DNA from: Mangifera indica
Lineage: Eukaryota > Streptophyta > Magnoliopsida > Sapindales > Anacardiaceae
Assembly (NCBI RefSeq): GCF_011075055.1
Contig: NC_058140.1
Span: 18,229,945-18,293,944, forward strand
Direction: 5' to 3'
DNA length: 64,000 nt
Position numbers and translations under genes: made by a program. Position 1 is the stretch's first letter. Every line of letters starts with the position of its first letter. A model generated the notes under the pieces. It had not been told where the DNA came from. It saw only the letters and a program-made list of their open reading frames with translations, and did not search any database. Positions 25,411-38,389 of this stretch are shown here, one piece after another.

Positions 25411-28400
25411 TTAATTTGATTACAGGAGTTTAAAAAATGTAATGTCAAAAAAGTGAGCTACAAATTGATCACGATGTGAACATCGCTTTCTTCCTCAAAA
25501 GCAATGTGAAGCAAATATCTATCTTTTCTCAATAGCAAATTTTTTATTATAATATATAAAAAAGACATGTGGACAAAGTATCTACATAATTTGAGGCCAC
25601 ATCGCTCTCTCTTCATTTTCAATCATTGATGGTGTATCTAAATAATTGAGAACGGTGGTTGTTCATAGATAATTGAGTTATCTAAAATGTCAATTAGAAG
25701 CCCATTAGAATATGCTTAGTCAATTAGGGAAAATTGCTTTTTTTCCTTTTTTTGGATAACGATAATTTTTATCAAAGTTAGATCGTTACATTAAAACGAA
25801 ATTAATTACACCGAGTATGATAAATTTTGGGTTTAATAGCTGACTTCAAATCATTGAATCAAAAAAGACGAAAGTTTAATTTTGGTATGTTATCATATAA
25901 GACCTGAATTTATATTTTTTTTATCATATATAAAATCTTATATTTTGTCATTCAAATTATCTTTTAGAATAAATAAAAAAATCGGTTTTACAATGAATTG
26001 TTTGTCAAAATTAAGGGTGTTGTGTGAAATCATAACCTCCTTTATTATTGATTGCCTGAAAATAAAAATAAAAACAGTTATTATGTATGTATGAAAATTA
26101 TATTTAACCCTAAACATGGGGTATTTGTAATTTTTTTATGAAAGTTTTAGAATCAGCAGTTATATATTTAAATTATGTATTAAAAATGTATATATATAAT
26201 ATTATTCTTTTTTTTTATTGTTTAATTTATGCAATCTTGAAATTGTATTGGTGACATTTTCATGATGTCACCGGAGGCCTACGTGGCTATGAAAACTTAC
26301 TTCATGAAAGCTTAAACCCCACACTCAACGAAATTTGGTCAAATTCCGGATTAGAGAAGAAAATGACTGAAATGTGGGGTTTCCATATGAAATGTTTTTT
26401 TGTGGAACTTCAATTTGATGATTACGCAAGTATAGGTAAGCAAGTTGTTAATTTTATTAACAAATTAATTGATGATTCATTTAATTGGCGTTTGACTGCT
26501 GAAAGGAGTGATTTCAGCAGAGATAAAAGCCATGAACCCAGGAGGATAAACATTTATGCCTAAAGATGATGGTATGATTAGTCGAAGCTCTAGAAAATGT
26601 TGAAATAAGTTACAACATTTCAAGCCATGATTTAAGGCTGCAAAATGCGGGGAGAAATGCAACTATGACTTAGTCGCAATTGATTGAAAATTTACAGCAA
26701 TCCCATGTTGTATGGAGCCTGCTAGTCAAACAAAATATACAATAACATCAAACTAGTAAAATTGAAGAGAGAATGTGATGGGGAATTGATCCAGTTATTC
26801 AAATAGGGTGCTTATGAGTCAAGTACTTTGAGCTGAAAGTGCTGAGCTAGAAATCTAGTAAAGGGTCATTTAGTTATGATTAAACAATATGTTCCTCCTC
26901 AATTTATGAATGATCACATGGTTTGCTATGTTGTTGAAAAGGAAGGAGTGGCACTTGATGAACTACTTTAGGTCTTTGGAAAAGGCAAAGACAACTTTTT
27001 GGCTGTGAGGCACTGACACCAAAGACTTGAACAACTTCATCGAAAACCACACTATATGTGCATACATTGTGATGAATGATCAAATATGAAGCTGGAGATG
27101 TTGAGACTTGTGATAAATGGTGACCAGCTATGTTCTGCTTCTTTATCCGGTTTCAATTGTCTCTTCTTCCTAGCCTACCAGAAAATTTGCCGATTTGTTT
27201 GTCCTCTCCTCCTTACCCCCAACTTGGCCATTTTAAATACCATGCCCGGCTTACACTCACTGTAAATTCTTCCACAATATGTGAAATGGTATGATTTACT
27301 TTATAATGCCCAGATTCAGAATCATTAGATCAAATAAATCAGAGTTACAGAAATTTATATTTGAAATCATACCACAAGCGTAACATTACCCAATTGTTCA
27401 TGATAACATTAATTGTATGACATTTTAAAATATTTATAAAAAATAAGAATCGTCGAAGCTTGGTGTCCTGAATCCAAAAGATAAGAATTAAAATGATGCT
27501 TAGTCCAATACAAAATGCATTTAGGTGATGAAGTATCTGGATCCAAGAATTAGGTGACAAGCAAAGCAGTGGACAATAAATTTAGCCGACAAAATGCATT
27601 CAAGTGATTAATTAAGTGATAAGTTAGGCATAACATCAAATCTATAGAATCATCAATGCCTTGATTTATGCCATTTTTCCCCCAAACACTTTGTAAATTA
27701 CTGTTTAGTAACCGCCCTGGATTAATTTACTTTAAATATCTTACACATTTTGAATCATATTATATTTTAAAACAATATGGTCTTATTAAAAGTGGAGAAA
27801 CCTAATCACATGCACCTTACTGCCATTAACAAAAGGTGTTTTTTGATGTTATTTTAAAATATTTTATTAATAAATTAATAATACAAGTCAATATTATTTA
27901 TTAATTCCTTAGGTTTCTTATAATAGTTAAGGATTGTTGTATTGTTAGAAAAGAGGAGAAAAATTGTAGGATTTTCATGAGTTTTAGACATTTTTTCAAA
28001 AGTGTAGTATATAGCATAAACTTTAAATTAGTATGCTAATCTTTTATTTAGGGGGTAAATAAAAATTTAAATATAAGGGGTTTTGGAAAATTTTACTTGC
28101 ATTTTAGGGTTATATATGTAAAATATAAAAGCTAAATATTTTTTAGAAATTCATCACTTACACTAGACTTTATAAGGGTAATCTAAACTTTGAATTAAAG
28201 TTCATTATAAGGTTTTAAAGTTTGTGAGGGTTTTAGTAAATTTTTAGGGGGTGTTAATGTAAAATTTAGAAATTGATTTATACTTATGAAATTCTATTAA
28301 ATATAATAATTTTTTTAAAATAATTTTTTAATTTTAATAATTAGGTTTGAAAAATGAACGTAATAAATTTTTAACGATCTAGTTTTTGTGTGCTAAATTA

Positions 28401-28785
28401 AAATTTAAAAAATGACAGATAGTTGATTGAAAATATGATTTATATATAAGTGGTTTATTATTATTATTATTATTTTGGTAATTTATTATGGTCATTTTAC
28501 TGTATTCTTAAATATAATTATTTTAATTAATAACTTTTTTTATTCATGATTTCATGTTGATGTGTTGTGCAATCGGCAGCAGCAGATCACAACCTTAATC
28601 AATTTTCACAAGACAAACGGATGCGTCAAGCCAGCCTGGCTTTTTCCTGTACCCTGGTCCCGCCTCTACCACTACTTCTTCCAACTATTCAACAATAATA
28701 ACAAAAATGCTATAACTCCTTGTTACCTAAACTAGCTCTCACCTTTCCTCAAATCTCCATAAAATACTGCGAAAATTGTAACGCT
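24828..28785. other. Gene-free intergenic region
   Basis: Contains the RLP4-like promoter at its left edge and an (AT)n run at 25380-25408. A less AT-rich part at 26270-27300 has several interrupted frames that could be remnants of an old element, but no domain is recognisable. The rest is AT-rich. The last ~200 bp before the GATL gene, with CT-rich sequence, is its likely promoter and 5' UTR. Confidence 0.5.
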
Positions 28786-29817
28786 ATGTCAGTCAGATTC
28801 CTCTCTTTTCTCTTCATTTTCTCGACAATCATCACCACTGCACTCTCAATTGACCTTCCGTTGTACAGAGAAGCACCGGCATTTCGAAACGGCGCAGATT
28901 GTTCCAAAACGGCGTGGTCCTCACAACACAAAAAATCTTTCAATCCTTCACATGTTATTCACCTAGCCATGACTCTCGACTCCACCTACCTCCGTGGCTC
29001 AGTCGCCGGCGTTTTCTCCGTACTTCAACATGCCACGTGTCCCGAAAACATTGTCTTCCACTTCATCAGCACTCGGCGCCAGCGCCCTGAGTTACGCCGC
29101 ATCATCACCACCACATTCCCCTACTTAAACTTCGAAATCTATAATTTCAACACCAATCTGGTTAAAGGCAAGATCTCTTATTCCATTCGACAAGCGTTAG
29201 ATCAACCTTTGAATTACGCGAGAATCTACTTGGCTGATCTTTTACCGTCGGGTGTTGGCCGCATTATTTACTTCGACTCCGACCTTATAGTTGTTGATGA
29301 CGTGGCAAAATTGTGGAGAATCAACTTACGAGGACATGTGCTGGGTGCACCAAAGTATTGTCACGCGAATTTCACAAACTATTTCACGTCAAAGTTCTGG
29401 TCAAACCCGTTATTTGCGGGGAGTGTTGAAGGGAGAAAGCCTTGTTATTTCAATACGGGCGTGATGGTGATCGATTTATTGAAATGGAGAGAAGGGAAAT
29501 ACACAGAGAAATTGGAGTACTGGATGAGAATACAGAAGAAGTACAGAATCTATGAGCTGGGGTCACTGCCTCCATTCTTACTAGTGTTTGCTGGGGATGT
29601 TGAAGAAATTGAGCACAGGTGGAACCAACATGGTCTTGGTGGGGATAATCTTCAAGGGCTGTGTAGAAATCTTCACCCGGGTCCAGTTAGTTTGCTTCAT
29701 TGGAGTGGTAAAGGTAAACCTTGGTTAAGAATTGACTCAAAGACACCATGTCCATTAGATTACTTGTGGGCTCCCTATGATCTGTTTCGTCATAAGACCT
29801 TATTCTCTGATAGCTGA
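28786..29817 (+). CDS. Galacturonosyltransferase-like protein (GATL, glycosyltransferase family 8)
   Basis: Golgi or secretory-pathway GT8 enzyme of the clade that includes PARVUS/GATL1, which acts in pectin and xylan synthesis. One exon and 343 aa from the chosen Met. This Met starts a hydrophobic signal-like segment ([20 protein letters not shown]). An in-frame Met at 28720 would add 22 residues and bury that segment, so I prefer 28786. The donor-sugar site is [11 protein letters not shown] (DSD at 164-166). HWSGKGKPW at 305-313 is the second conserved GT8 block, and [13 protein letters not shown] at 223-235 is typical. The length matches GATLs (about 340-390 aa), not the larger GAUTs. AATAAA at 30060 is a possible polyadenylation signal. 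I do not assign a GATL number. Confidence 0.95.
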   Translation: MSVRFLSFLFIFSTIITTALSIDLPLYREAPAFRNGADCSKTAWSSQHKKSFNPSHVIHLAMTLDSTYLRGSVAGVFSVLQHATCPENIVFHFISTRRQRPELRRIITTTFPYLNFEIYNFNTNLVKGKISYSIRQALDQPLNYARIYLADLLPSGVGRIIYFDSDLIVVDDVAKLWRINLRGHVLGAPKYCHANFTNYFTSKFWSNPLFAGSVEGRKPCYFNTGVMVIDLLKWREGKYTEKLEYWMRIQKKYRIYELGSLPPFLLVFAGDVEEIEHRWNQHGLGGDNLQGLCRNLHPGPVSLLHWSGKGKPWLRIDSKTPCPLDYLWAPYDLFRHKTLFSDS

Positions 29818-30424
29818 GACTAGTGTGAGAGTTTAACGAAGTGGCGTGATGAACGGATGAAGTAAATGTCGGTGTGGGGAACACAGTCTCGATGATGATA
29901 TTGATGTATGCATGCTGGTAGGTACATGTTAATGGGTTTGATTTTGATATAAAAATAGTGGAAAAGTAGGAAGGAGGTTTCATTTCAATCAAGATCAGGT
30001 GGTTTTTAATTAAAGTTGTTTTTTTTTTTTCAGATTCTCCTCCCAATGCATCAACAAATAATAAAAAATAATCCAAATTAGCAATGATTTAGTTAATTCA
30101 AACAGGATTTCTCCTTTTCCTCCATAGAGCCTTATCTTTAAGTTTTACTGTTTCAAAAAGTTGGAAACTATGGTCTTTTTAAATTTACTTATCCTAACTG
30201 ATTTAGATAGACTGGGTCAATTACCTTTGCAAAGTTGGAAACTATGGTCTTTTCCTTTAGAAAGTGGAAGGGTAATCCAGTCTTTCTATAGATTAAGATT
30301 TATTGAAATTATTATTTTTAAAATTTTATGTCTATTTTTCAGAGTTTTTATTTTTTTTAATCTATATACAAATACATCTTAACTAATATCAGTTTTTTAG
30401 TCACCAGTGCCCCTTTTATATATA
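29818..30424. other. GATL 3' flank with a 23-bp direct repeat
   Basis: Left part is the GATL 3' UTR. A 23-bp direct repeat beginning AAAGTTGGAAACTATGG occurs at 30158-30180 and 30231-30253, 73 bp apart. No gene seen. Confidence 0.6.
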
Positions 30425-31111
30425 GGCCAAAGGACTATTTCCCACCCAAGGTATGGCTTTTTCCCAAATTCTTTTCTGTTAATTTTGAAAATCTCATTTA
30501 CCCACCTATAGGCTATTAAAATTAACTGAGTTCATTAGTCATATCATTTTCCCTCCCAAACATTAAAACTAATAATTTTTCTTCAACCCAAGTTTTCAAA
30601 AACTACATTTTTCCTCTAGGGTTTTCAAATCTTTAGATCCAATTTTTCCGATGACGATCGGTAATCTCCAAACACCTACTCTCTCTCTCTGATGACCCTT
30701 CCTTCCGACCGTACATCTTTCGATGTCGTGTGGCGTCGTCGTTGATGAAAACGCCTAGGAGGGGAAGACGTCGCATGGTCGAAATGGAGAGACATTGGGG
30801 AGAAAGATAAGTCACCTAGAGATTGTCAGTAGTTATCGGAAAATTCAATTGAAAAGTTTGGAAACCCTAGAGAGAAAAATATTGTTTTTTAAAACTTGGG
30901 TTAGGGGAAAATTATTAGTTTTTAGGGTTTGAGGAAAAAATAAAATTAAAATCAAATTTATTTTTAATATTACAGATAAAATGACAATTTTGTTTTTGAA
31001 ACTGTTTTTTTTTAATAGCCTATAGATAGGTAAATAAGATTTTTAAAATTAACAGAGGAAAATTTGAAAAAAAAAAAAAGCATACCTTGGGTGGGAAATA
31101 GTCATTTGGCC
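30425..31111. mobile_element. Foldback element, copy c
   Basis: Ends GGCCAAAGGACTATTTCCC and ...GGGAAATAGTCATTTGGCC. The next subterminal block CACCCAAGGTATG is mirrored on the right as CATACCTTGGGTG. Flanking 9-mers TTATATATA (30416-30424) and TCATATATA (31112-31120) match at 8 of 9. The arms pair imperfectly around a core near 30650-30830. The minus-strand frame at 30633-30815 lies wholly inside the core. Confidence 0.88.
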
Positions 31112-31601
31112 TCATATATAATTCCATTTTTAATAAAACCCTTACGTATTTTGTTGTTTTTTCTGTGTATGTGTTTTTTTAAACAATACGACAACATAAT
31201 TATTTAAGATTTAAGTACATTTGTTTTATTTTTAATTTGATAATTTAAAATTGTTATATAAAGGAAACATATCGGTGGGATTTATATGTTCAAACATATT
31301 CAACCGACAGATGCATTCTAAGTTAAAAAAACCAAACACCACCTTAGAGATTACAAAGTTCATAAATGACAATAAGCAAGCCAATATTTGGTAATAAAAA
31401 TAGTTAAACTTAAGTGAAAGGTAGATACAAATAGAATTTCATTGGCTTTATTTTATTATTCCTCTGAGAAAGTATTTGTTATTTCGTTTTCTTCAAGGGA
31501 ATCGCTATCAAGAGGTTTTTAATTAGAATTTTGTCATCTTTTATCTTAATTGATCCTAATTATTACTTTCTTCTTAATCACTGTTTTACTCTCATTGAAA
31601 A

Positions 31602-31640
31602 TGCTAAAAAACTATTTTCCACCCAAGTTGTGGTGAAATA
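31602..31640. mobile_element. Solitary terminal repeat of the foldback family
   Basis: The sequence GCTAAAAAACTATTTTCC followed by ACCCAAG matches the left terminus of the family. No matching right end was found before 33 kb, so this is a truncated copy. Confidence 0.5.
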
Positions 31641-31686
31641 ACATACTTCCAACGGTGAAGATTTTTCTACGTAAGTCATTAGCAAG

Positions 31687-31917
31687 ATGATCAGAATTCA
31701 GGTTTTTTCTGATGTATTTTTGTCTTATAAATTTCTTACTTCCGATTTACCAGAAAGAGATTCTATTATAGGATTTGATCTTATTAAAAAATTTCTGAAA
31801 AAATGGATTTTTATCTATCCTGATGGATTGCAATTTGCCCAATATTTCCTTCCATGGAGCATAATGAATTGTTACATATCGTTAGTCAAGGGAATTCCTC
31901 CCCGTCCCCTTCCATAA
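31687..31917 (+). other. Open frame with weak resemblance to a retroelement or pararetrovirus protease region
   Basis: 76 codons. The stretch around residues 20-55 (PERDSIIGFDL, then PDGLQ and QYFLPW) is loosely like the C-terminal part of aspartic proteases of Ty3-type or caulimovirid polyproteins, where an IIGxD motif precedes the protease end. No other domain of such an element is next to it. If real, it is a short relic with no functional capacity. Could equally be chance; the match is from memory only. Confidence 0.25.
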
Positions 31918-32295
31918 ATAAAATAAAATTGAGGATTAAGACAGGGGAAGTGCCGGGTCGAGCCTCTCTCGTCAACGGTTGCTTGGGCCAGCCAAGTGGC
32001 CATGTCAACCCAAATTGAGACCAGCAGTGGCCTAGGCAAACCATGTCTAAGCAGATTAAGATTAGCTTTGGACTGTTTTTATTCTTTTAACTTTGAAAAT
32101 TTGCGAGTATTGTTGGATTTGGCATTCACTCTTTAAACAGAATGACGAGTATGCATGGTATCAAGACCCTGGGTCAGATCAGTCAGTTCAATTAGAAACT
32201 ATAGGTCCAAATTTGAAGCATATTCAAGTAAAAGAATCCGATTCTTTTTGCCTCCCCAAACAGCAAGCAGAGCAGAGAGCTCGCTCTGCAGAAAC

Positions 32296-34226
32296 ATGGC
32301 CACTGTTACCTCAGGAAGTGCTATTTTAGTGCGCATTAGTACCCGCAGGTCCCGCACCCGTAAATTCTCATCTCCATTTCTTGGAGAAAAGCTTGAACCA
32401 AAACTAACACTGCCTCAAATATTTTGAAGTTAAAAGCAGAGCTCATTGACGCAGTTCGTGATCTTTTTTTTGGTGTAGGAATGGGGTTACAGTGGTGATA
32501 TCATATACACAAGTACAATGCCAAAGTCTAATGGGCTAACAATGCTATCTCTCTCGCACTTGCTTCTTGGCATGAGTACAAGGGGCATTGTAAAATTATA
32601 CTGTCAAACTTTTTGCTTTGTCTCTTGTATGCATGTCAAAAGAGAGTGATGGAGTGAGGAAGAGAGTGAAAACCAAGTGTCCTAGTACAATTCCACTTGT
32701 ACATGGTTGTTGACTTAGATTCGACGACAAAACACAAATGAAGAAGTTTGTAATTCTCTTATACAAAAACATTTCAACCAGCAAAATTACTGGCTATTCT
32801 ATTTTAGTATGATATCTGGCAGACTTCTTGAAAATTCTCAAATGCTTGTGATATAGGAATCAATTTTATGTTTTAAAAATACCTCTCAAAGTTTTATATT
32901 TATTTGATGCCAAACATTTATGTTAAGGCCTAAAAATGTCTCTAAGCGTTAACAAGTGAAATGGTTTAGATTTAGGTGAAAATAGATGGGTTCATATTGG
33001 TGAAAGGGTGTTTCAGTGGTGGCTTTCTCCCTGGAGCTCCTGGAGTCACTGCAAAGAGAAAAGAAATGAGGTTAGAGGCCCAAGCCGGCGGGGGTGGCCT
33101 CTTAATTGGTTGTTTCCTTTTCTCCTTCGGTATCAATGTTGAACTTGTCAGATAGATTTGATATCTACAGTGTTGGGCTGTTGGCCTTATATTTATGGCT
33201 TAGCAGCATTAGTAAATACGTATGTTTTGACTTAATATAGCAAAATTCATACATTTTCAGTACAGGTCATAGTTTAGAATTATTGCATTTTAGGAAGATG
33301 GTTATCGTCTGATTATCCATTTTATGCAACAGTTACACAGGACTAGTGCTTTGTAAGATGGGACCATATCCATTTAGGGCTTTAAATCTGTAAGAGGTAA
33401 ACTCTGGAAATTTTCATTAAAATGCCGTAGATTATTATGAAATGCTGAAGGTGCTAAATTGGGTCATGCTATTTTAAAAAACTATTGCGGAACCTGATGA
33501 ATTGTGAATCCATTAATTCTGTTTCCTGAAGATTAGCTCTTAAAATTACAGATGACATGTGACATTCTCAGAGTTATTTGATAACCAGGTGTAAATTTCA
33601 TAAATGATAAAACAGGGCTACTTAGGCTAAACTCATATATTCATAGCAGTTAAGCTGGAGTTTGCAGATTTAGCTGAGATCATAATGTTGCTATTTTGTT
33701 CTTATATGCATTCCCAACATTATGCACTGACAATAGCCTTGTCTAATTCAACCGTCAGCTAAAGAGATGTGATTATGATTTGAATGCATGGCGGAAAACT
33801 GTAGAGCCTTGTGCCAGCCCTGACCTCCTTAAGGACTTTGTATTATCAGATTTAGATGGTGGCATAGGATGGGAACTTTTGGCATCAATGGTTCAGTATA
33901 AAGCACGTCAAAGAATCAGTGCAAAAGCGTAGCTGCCCAGTGGATTATTCAGCTAATGGCAACATCTGGAACCCAGAAGGATGGCGGTTTCACTGAAGCT
34001 CAGTTTCAGGAACTAAGAGTGTGTCTTAACTACATTGCATTTAGAAATCTTTTTATTTTTTGTTTTGAAGAGTCGCAACTGGACAATCTATTTTCTCATT
34101 ATGCAGGAACCAGAGCCAAAGAAGAAGGCAAGTCCTCAAACAAATGCTCTTACGTCAGCTCTTAAACTTCAGAGGAAGGTTGTGAAAACATTGAACGGGA
34201 GTATGTATGAACTACGAAGAGTGTAA
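32296..34226 (+). pseudogene. STN7: Degenerate STN7-type thylakoid protein kinase, kinase domain missing
   Basis: STN7 phosphorylates LHCII during state transitions. Here only the two ends remain. The N-terminal part (32296-~32573) starts at MATVTSG and keeps PFLGEKLEPKL. After a frameshift near 32427 it continues LKLKAELIDAVRDLFFGVG. A further deletion follows and then GDIIYTSTMPKSNGLT. The C-terminal part (~33758-34226) reads CDYDLNAWRKTVEP...DLDGGIGWELLASMVQYKAR up to RISAKA. About 40 codons are then lost, with a frameshift, before AAQWIIQLMATSGTQKDGGF. Then comes an intact-looking intron (34019-34108) and EPEPKKKASPQTNALTSAL. No catalytic kinase motif lies between. The kept intron means a genomic duplicate, not a processed copy. 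Family recognition is from memory of STN7. Confidence 0.8.
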
Positions 34227-37189
34227 ATACAGAAAAAAATTTCCCCCCTTTCAAGTAAATTTTGTGCATAAATTTTAACTGGCTATTCCAGTGGAAATAG
34301 ATTAAAAACTTGAGATGAATGAAATTAGCTGTTGTCTTACAGAAACATACCTGGAATTCTTTAAACTCACGGGTAAACTCCTTCAATGATATGTTTACAG
34401 AATGTATTTAATGAAGTGAAACTGCTATGAAGCATACAAAATTTCCTATAATTTCCAAGGTCTTCAAATGAAAGTGGTTGTAAAATAATAATATTCTATA
34501 TTAACCAGCAGTGATCCTACTGTAATCAGTCACCTACAAGCAAGTTTCGTATTAAGCAAAGATTATGAAAAATTAATTTGCATGATTAGTTGTGTAACAA
34601 GACAACTGTATTGATTAGTATTTTCCATCTGGAATAATTAAGCCCGATTGAGTGATTAAAGATTTGAGTAACTTGCAATCGAGAGGAAAGTGATTGATGG
34701 AAACACACCATGTGGGAAGGGAGTTGCTTAATAAAGAAGCACCAAGAACAAATATGGTGATGGAGTAACTAATAATTTATGCGATAAGAAAATAGTTGAT
34801 GTTGAGTCTGTCAAGAAGAGGCAATGGCGATGTTAAAATCGAGAACTTCACGTGCAACTCTGACCTTTCTTGTTCGGTACAACAAAGCCATTTTTAGTAC
34901 AACCAACCCAACATTAGACACTTGAATTCTAACCTGTAACACCTTGGTTTCAATATTATTATTAGCTCCAGCTTTTTTGAATTCCAAAAGCTTTTGGGTG
35001 TTTATCACTCCTCGATAATATTACTTAATCTGGCATGGAACCACGAAGCAACCACCATTTATATTATTCAACTAGTCTCTCTTTTCATGAAAACATATAC
35101 CAAGAAAATTTATAATACATATATAAGCTGGATCTATCATCTTCTTAATAAAATTCTATTATTTATGTTAATTTGAAATTATCAATAAGCTGTTTACAGA
35201 TGACTTTGCCTAAAAGAGTGCGAAAATGGAAATTCCCAACTGGGCTTTGACCTTATATAGGTGGCAGTTGATATTTTGTTTCTTTGCTTAGGATTTACCC
35301 TTCATATACACGAAATGAATCTATATAACATGCTATTCTTTGTCTTCTTATAAACTTGTACTCTTTCTTTGATCATCTATATCGAATCTCAATCTTGTGA
35401 GTCGCATTAGTCAAAGTACATAAAAACAATTTGATGCATGAGTAATAACAGTAACAATACATATAGCATCTTGATAACTTGTTTGCAGCTAAAAAAAAAA
35501 TGATGGATGAGTGATGATATCCGTTAAGAGTAACAAATTAAAGGTATTGCTCATGAACTCCTGAATGAGATTTACAGTATGAATTTTTTTTTTCCTTTCT
35601 TTCTCATAAAGGGAAGCACTACAAGTGAGTGATGGCAAAATAGTTTATTGGAATCTGATGTTAATATATAAGTTAAATGGGGGAAGCACGAGAACAAGCA
35701 AGTGGTGCTTTTCTTTAGATGATTAAGTATGATTTTAATTTTCTTTCTTTAATCAGTCACTGGTGGGTTTGGAGCCCTTAATTTATAATATTAATTTTCT
35801 TAAGCTTATTTGCTAATGCTGAAAGAGATATAACAGTGAAATCTTGGCAAAGATTCCTACAACAACGTAACTTTTGAAGGTTTACAGCTTCATCCTAACT
35901 TTAATGTTACACGAATTCTTGGGTATGCCTGGATTCTCACATATGCAAATATATACTTGAAGATCACTCTTATATAAATATATAAACGAACTTACAAATG
36001 TGACCACCCTGTCAAATGTTTCTTTCAAAATTCAACTTACAGTAAGCCAGATGTAAATTAGATTCAAATTCCTAGCAGATCTCAAGAATTACTTTGTCGG
36101 TGGGATCTTATTCTCATCTTGTCTGCTGCCCAGTTTACACTGTAATATATGGTTTAGCTTGACTAATTCTCAACCCGCAACAATACAATGTGCCGACGTG
36201 CGTTCAACCTCACTACTCATTACATTTAGATATCTGAGATTTTGAACTAGTCATTCAAGAGTACCATTATGTCTTACGATTTTAATCTTCGTTTATTTAA
36301 GTTAACCCACATTCAATATTTCTTAGGGATATGACAAAACAAGAAATCGGAATCTTGCATATATAAGATATATTACATCATCCATATGTATAATATTCAT
36401 CTGATTAATGATATATTTTGACATCTTATATATCCATGGGCATACACATAAGCCAAAGCCAACTATTCCTGTTTGTCATTTATTGAGAAGTCAGTCTCAG
36501 CAAAACTTTGATTGCTTTCTTTCTTACTCAAAATGATGAATGCAAGTCTTTTTCCTTTGTCATTAACTAAACCAAGAAACAAATTCAAGGAGTTAAAATA
36601 AAGGAAAATACATATTCATAGCGAAGTCTGAGTCATTTTGCAATTGATAGCCATTGTCCCCATTTGGATGATGTTGTATTAGGGTCAACAAGATAAGATT
36701 AGCTCTTTTTTACCTTTAAATAATGAAGAATATGCTAATCAATATGCATTGTTATGTAGGATTCAACTGAAAAGGCCTAATGCCTAATTAGGTAGATAAG
36801 TTTGTATGGTAAACAGAATTAAAATATCTTCATCATAAAGAAATTGAAAGGTAGCCCACAAGCATTGGTTACCTTATTGAAGTAATTGCCGTCCCATTAT
36901 GCCGGTTGTTGACGCTTACAGGAAATAGACTATAGAGTATGTATCATGTATGATATAGCCATCAAATGAATGAAAAAATTATATATATTTATTTTTTAAT
37001 ATATAAATAGATATTTGTAGATATATATCATCATCTAATTAAATAATTTTAAATTAAAAATAAAATAATATTTAGTTATGTAATAATATATTATTTATAT
37101 ATTAATTTAGGCTCCAAGAAGGTAAGAAGGAAGAGAGAGAAAGAAAAGTTGGTTTGTCTGGATTGTTTTATGTTTGTTTTTAATAAAAG
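34227..37189. other. Gene-free intergenic region
   Basis: AT-rich with several short frames and no recognisable domain, RNA gene or complete transposon. It includes AT-rich repeats near 36960-37100 and the 9-bp target TTAATAAAA at 37181-37189 that borders the next element. Confidence 0.5.
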
Positions 37190-38125
37190 GGAAAAGGACT
37201 ATTTCCCATATATTTTTTAGGTCATTCTCAAACTTATATCTACGGAAGATTAAAAACTTTTTTTCTCATCCATGATCAAACTGTCGTCCAAATTTTTAGT
37301 TAGGGACATGGGTAAAATTGTTATTTTAATTATAAACCTTAAAACTTTAAAATTTCACCATTTCCCCCTCCAAGTTTTAAAAACTAACACCTCAACCCAT
37401 CATCAAAGTTTGAAAAGTTTAGATTTCATCCTTAGGGTTTGCTTTCTTCTTCGGCCACCACCGACGACCAACGTATTCCACCGATCTCTCATCTCCGACT
37501 ATAAAGGACGACCCTTCATCGCTCAGATTTGGATAACGAAGCGTTGTCCAGATCTGGAAAAACAGATGAAGGACGACGCTTCATCATCCTTCGTCATCGA
37601 GTCTGAACAGCGTGACGAGCGACAAAGGACGATGAAGCGTCATCCTTCGTCCTCTGGGTGGAGCAACGAAGAGATCTTTGTCCCTTCGTTGCACTGTGCG
37701 ACGAGGAGATGAAGATCTCTTCATCGCACCACCGTCGTCGCACCAGGAGAAGGAGGAGGCCGGAGACGACGTCAGAAGATGAAGTTGAAGAATAGAGGTG
37801 AAACTGCTATTTTTGAAAGTTATGGGGGGCGGGCGGTTGCGTTTTAAAAAATATGGAAACCCTAGATTTAAAGGTGAAAATATTATTTTTCAAATTTTAA
37901 AAACTTTAGGTAAAGATGAAATATCAGTTTATAAAACTTAGGGGGGGTAAAAAGTAATAAACTTTATAACTTTTTAATATAAATAGTAAAATAACTATTT
38001 TACCCCTCTATTTAAAAGAAAAAATTAATAAAAGTTTGTCTTTGAATAAAAAAATGGGTTTTTGATCTTTCATAGGTATAGATTTGAAAATGCCTACAAA
38101 ATGGATGGGAAATAGTCCCTTTCCC
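37190..38125. mobile_element. Foldback element, copy e, with exact 9-bp target duplication
   Basis: 936 bp, with ends GGGAAAAGGACTATTTCCC and ...GGGAAATAGTCCCTTTCCC. It is flanked by identical 9-mers TTAATAAAA at 37181-37189 and 38126-38134. Its core (37450-37800) is the most GC-rich of the family, with repeated GACGA/TTCGTC motifs in both orientations. The 146-codon plus-strand frame (37272-37712) lies inside and has no recognisable domain. Its right end is about 265 bp upstream of the RTFL/DVL start codon. Confidence 0.9.
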
Positions 38126-38283
38126 TTAATAAAATTATCGTTGGGTTTATGCATGGAACCGAAGTGAGCGTAGGGTCCAGATGGTGGTGTATGGTGGATT
38201 AGGGGGCAGTCGCACGCCCTTCCATGCCCCATCGTTGGCTCTTTATTAGACCAATTTGAGCCTGGTCCACGCCCTCTTCTTAC

Positions 38284-38289
38284 TATAAG
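38284..38289 (+). promoter_or_regulatory. TATA box of the RTFL/DVL peptide gene
   Basis: TATAAG about 105 bp before the ATG, in a context (CTTACTATAAGAAGCCCCTC) typical of plant core promoters. It predicts a 5' UTR of about 75 nt. Confidence 0.6.
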
Positions 38290-38389
38290 AAGCCCCTCTT
38301 GACACTCCATTTTCATGTCAAACTAAACCAACTTATTTTTGATAACTAAAAAGCCAGTCATTTTCTCTCTTCTCAGCTAAAGAAAGAAG

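Noticed and set aside
26363..26563. 66-codon plus-strand frame in a less AT-rich stretch
   Set aside because: No motif; surrounding frames are broken, so at most an unrecognised relic.
28720..28785. Upstream in-frame extension of the GATL gene
   Set aside because: It would place 22 non-hydrophobic residues before the signal segment, which starts at the second Met.
33010..33060. Possible extra STN7 exon with a PGAPGV-like reading
   Set aside because: The resemblance to the STN7 segment before the kinase domain is only a few residues and the order is unclear.
37272..37712. 146-codon plus-strand frame, the longest outside assigned genes
   Set aside because: Inside foldback copy e, spanning arm and core; no domain, and other copies do not preserve the frame.
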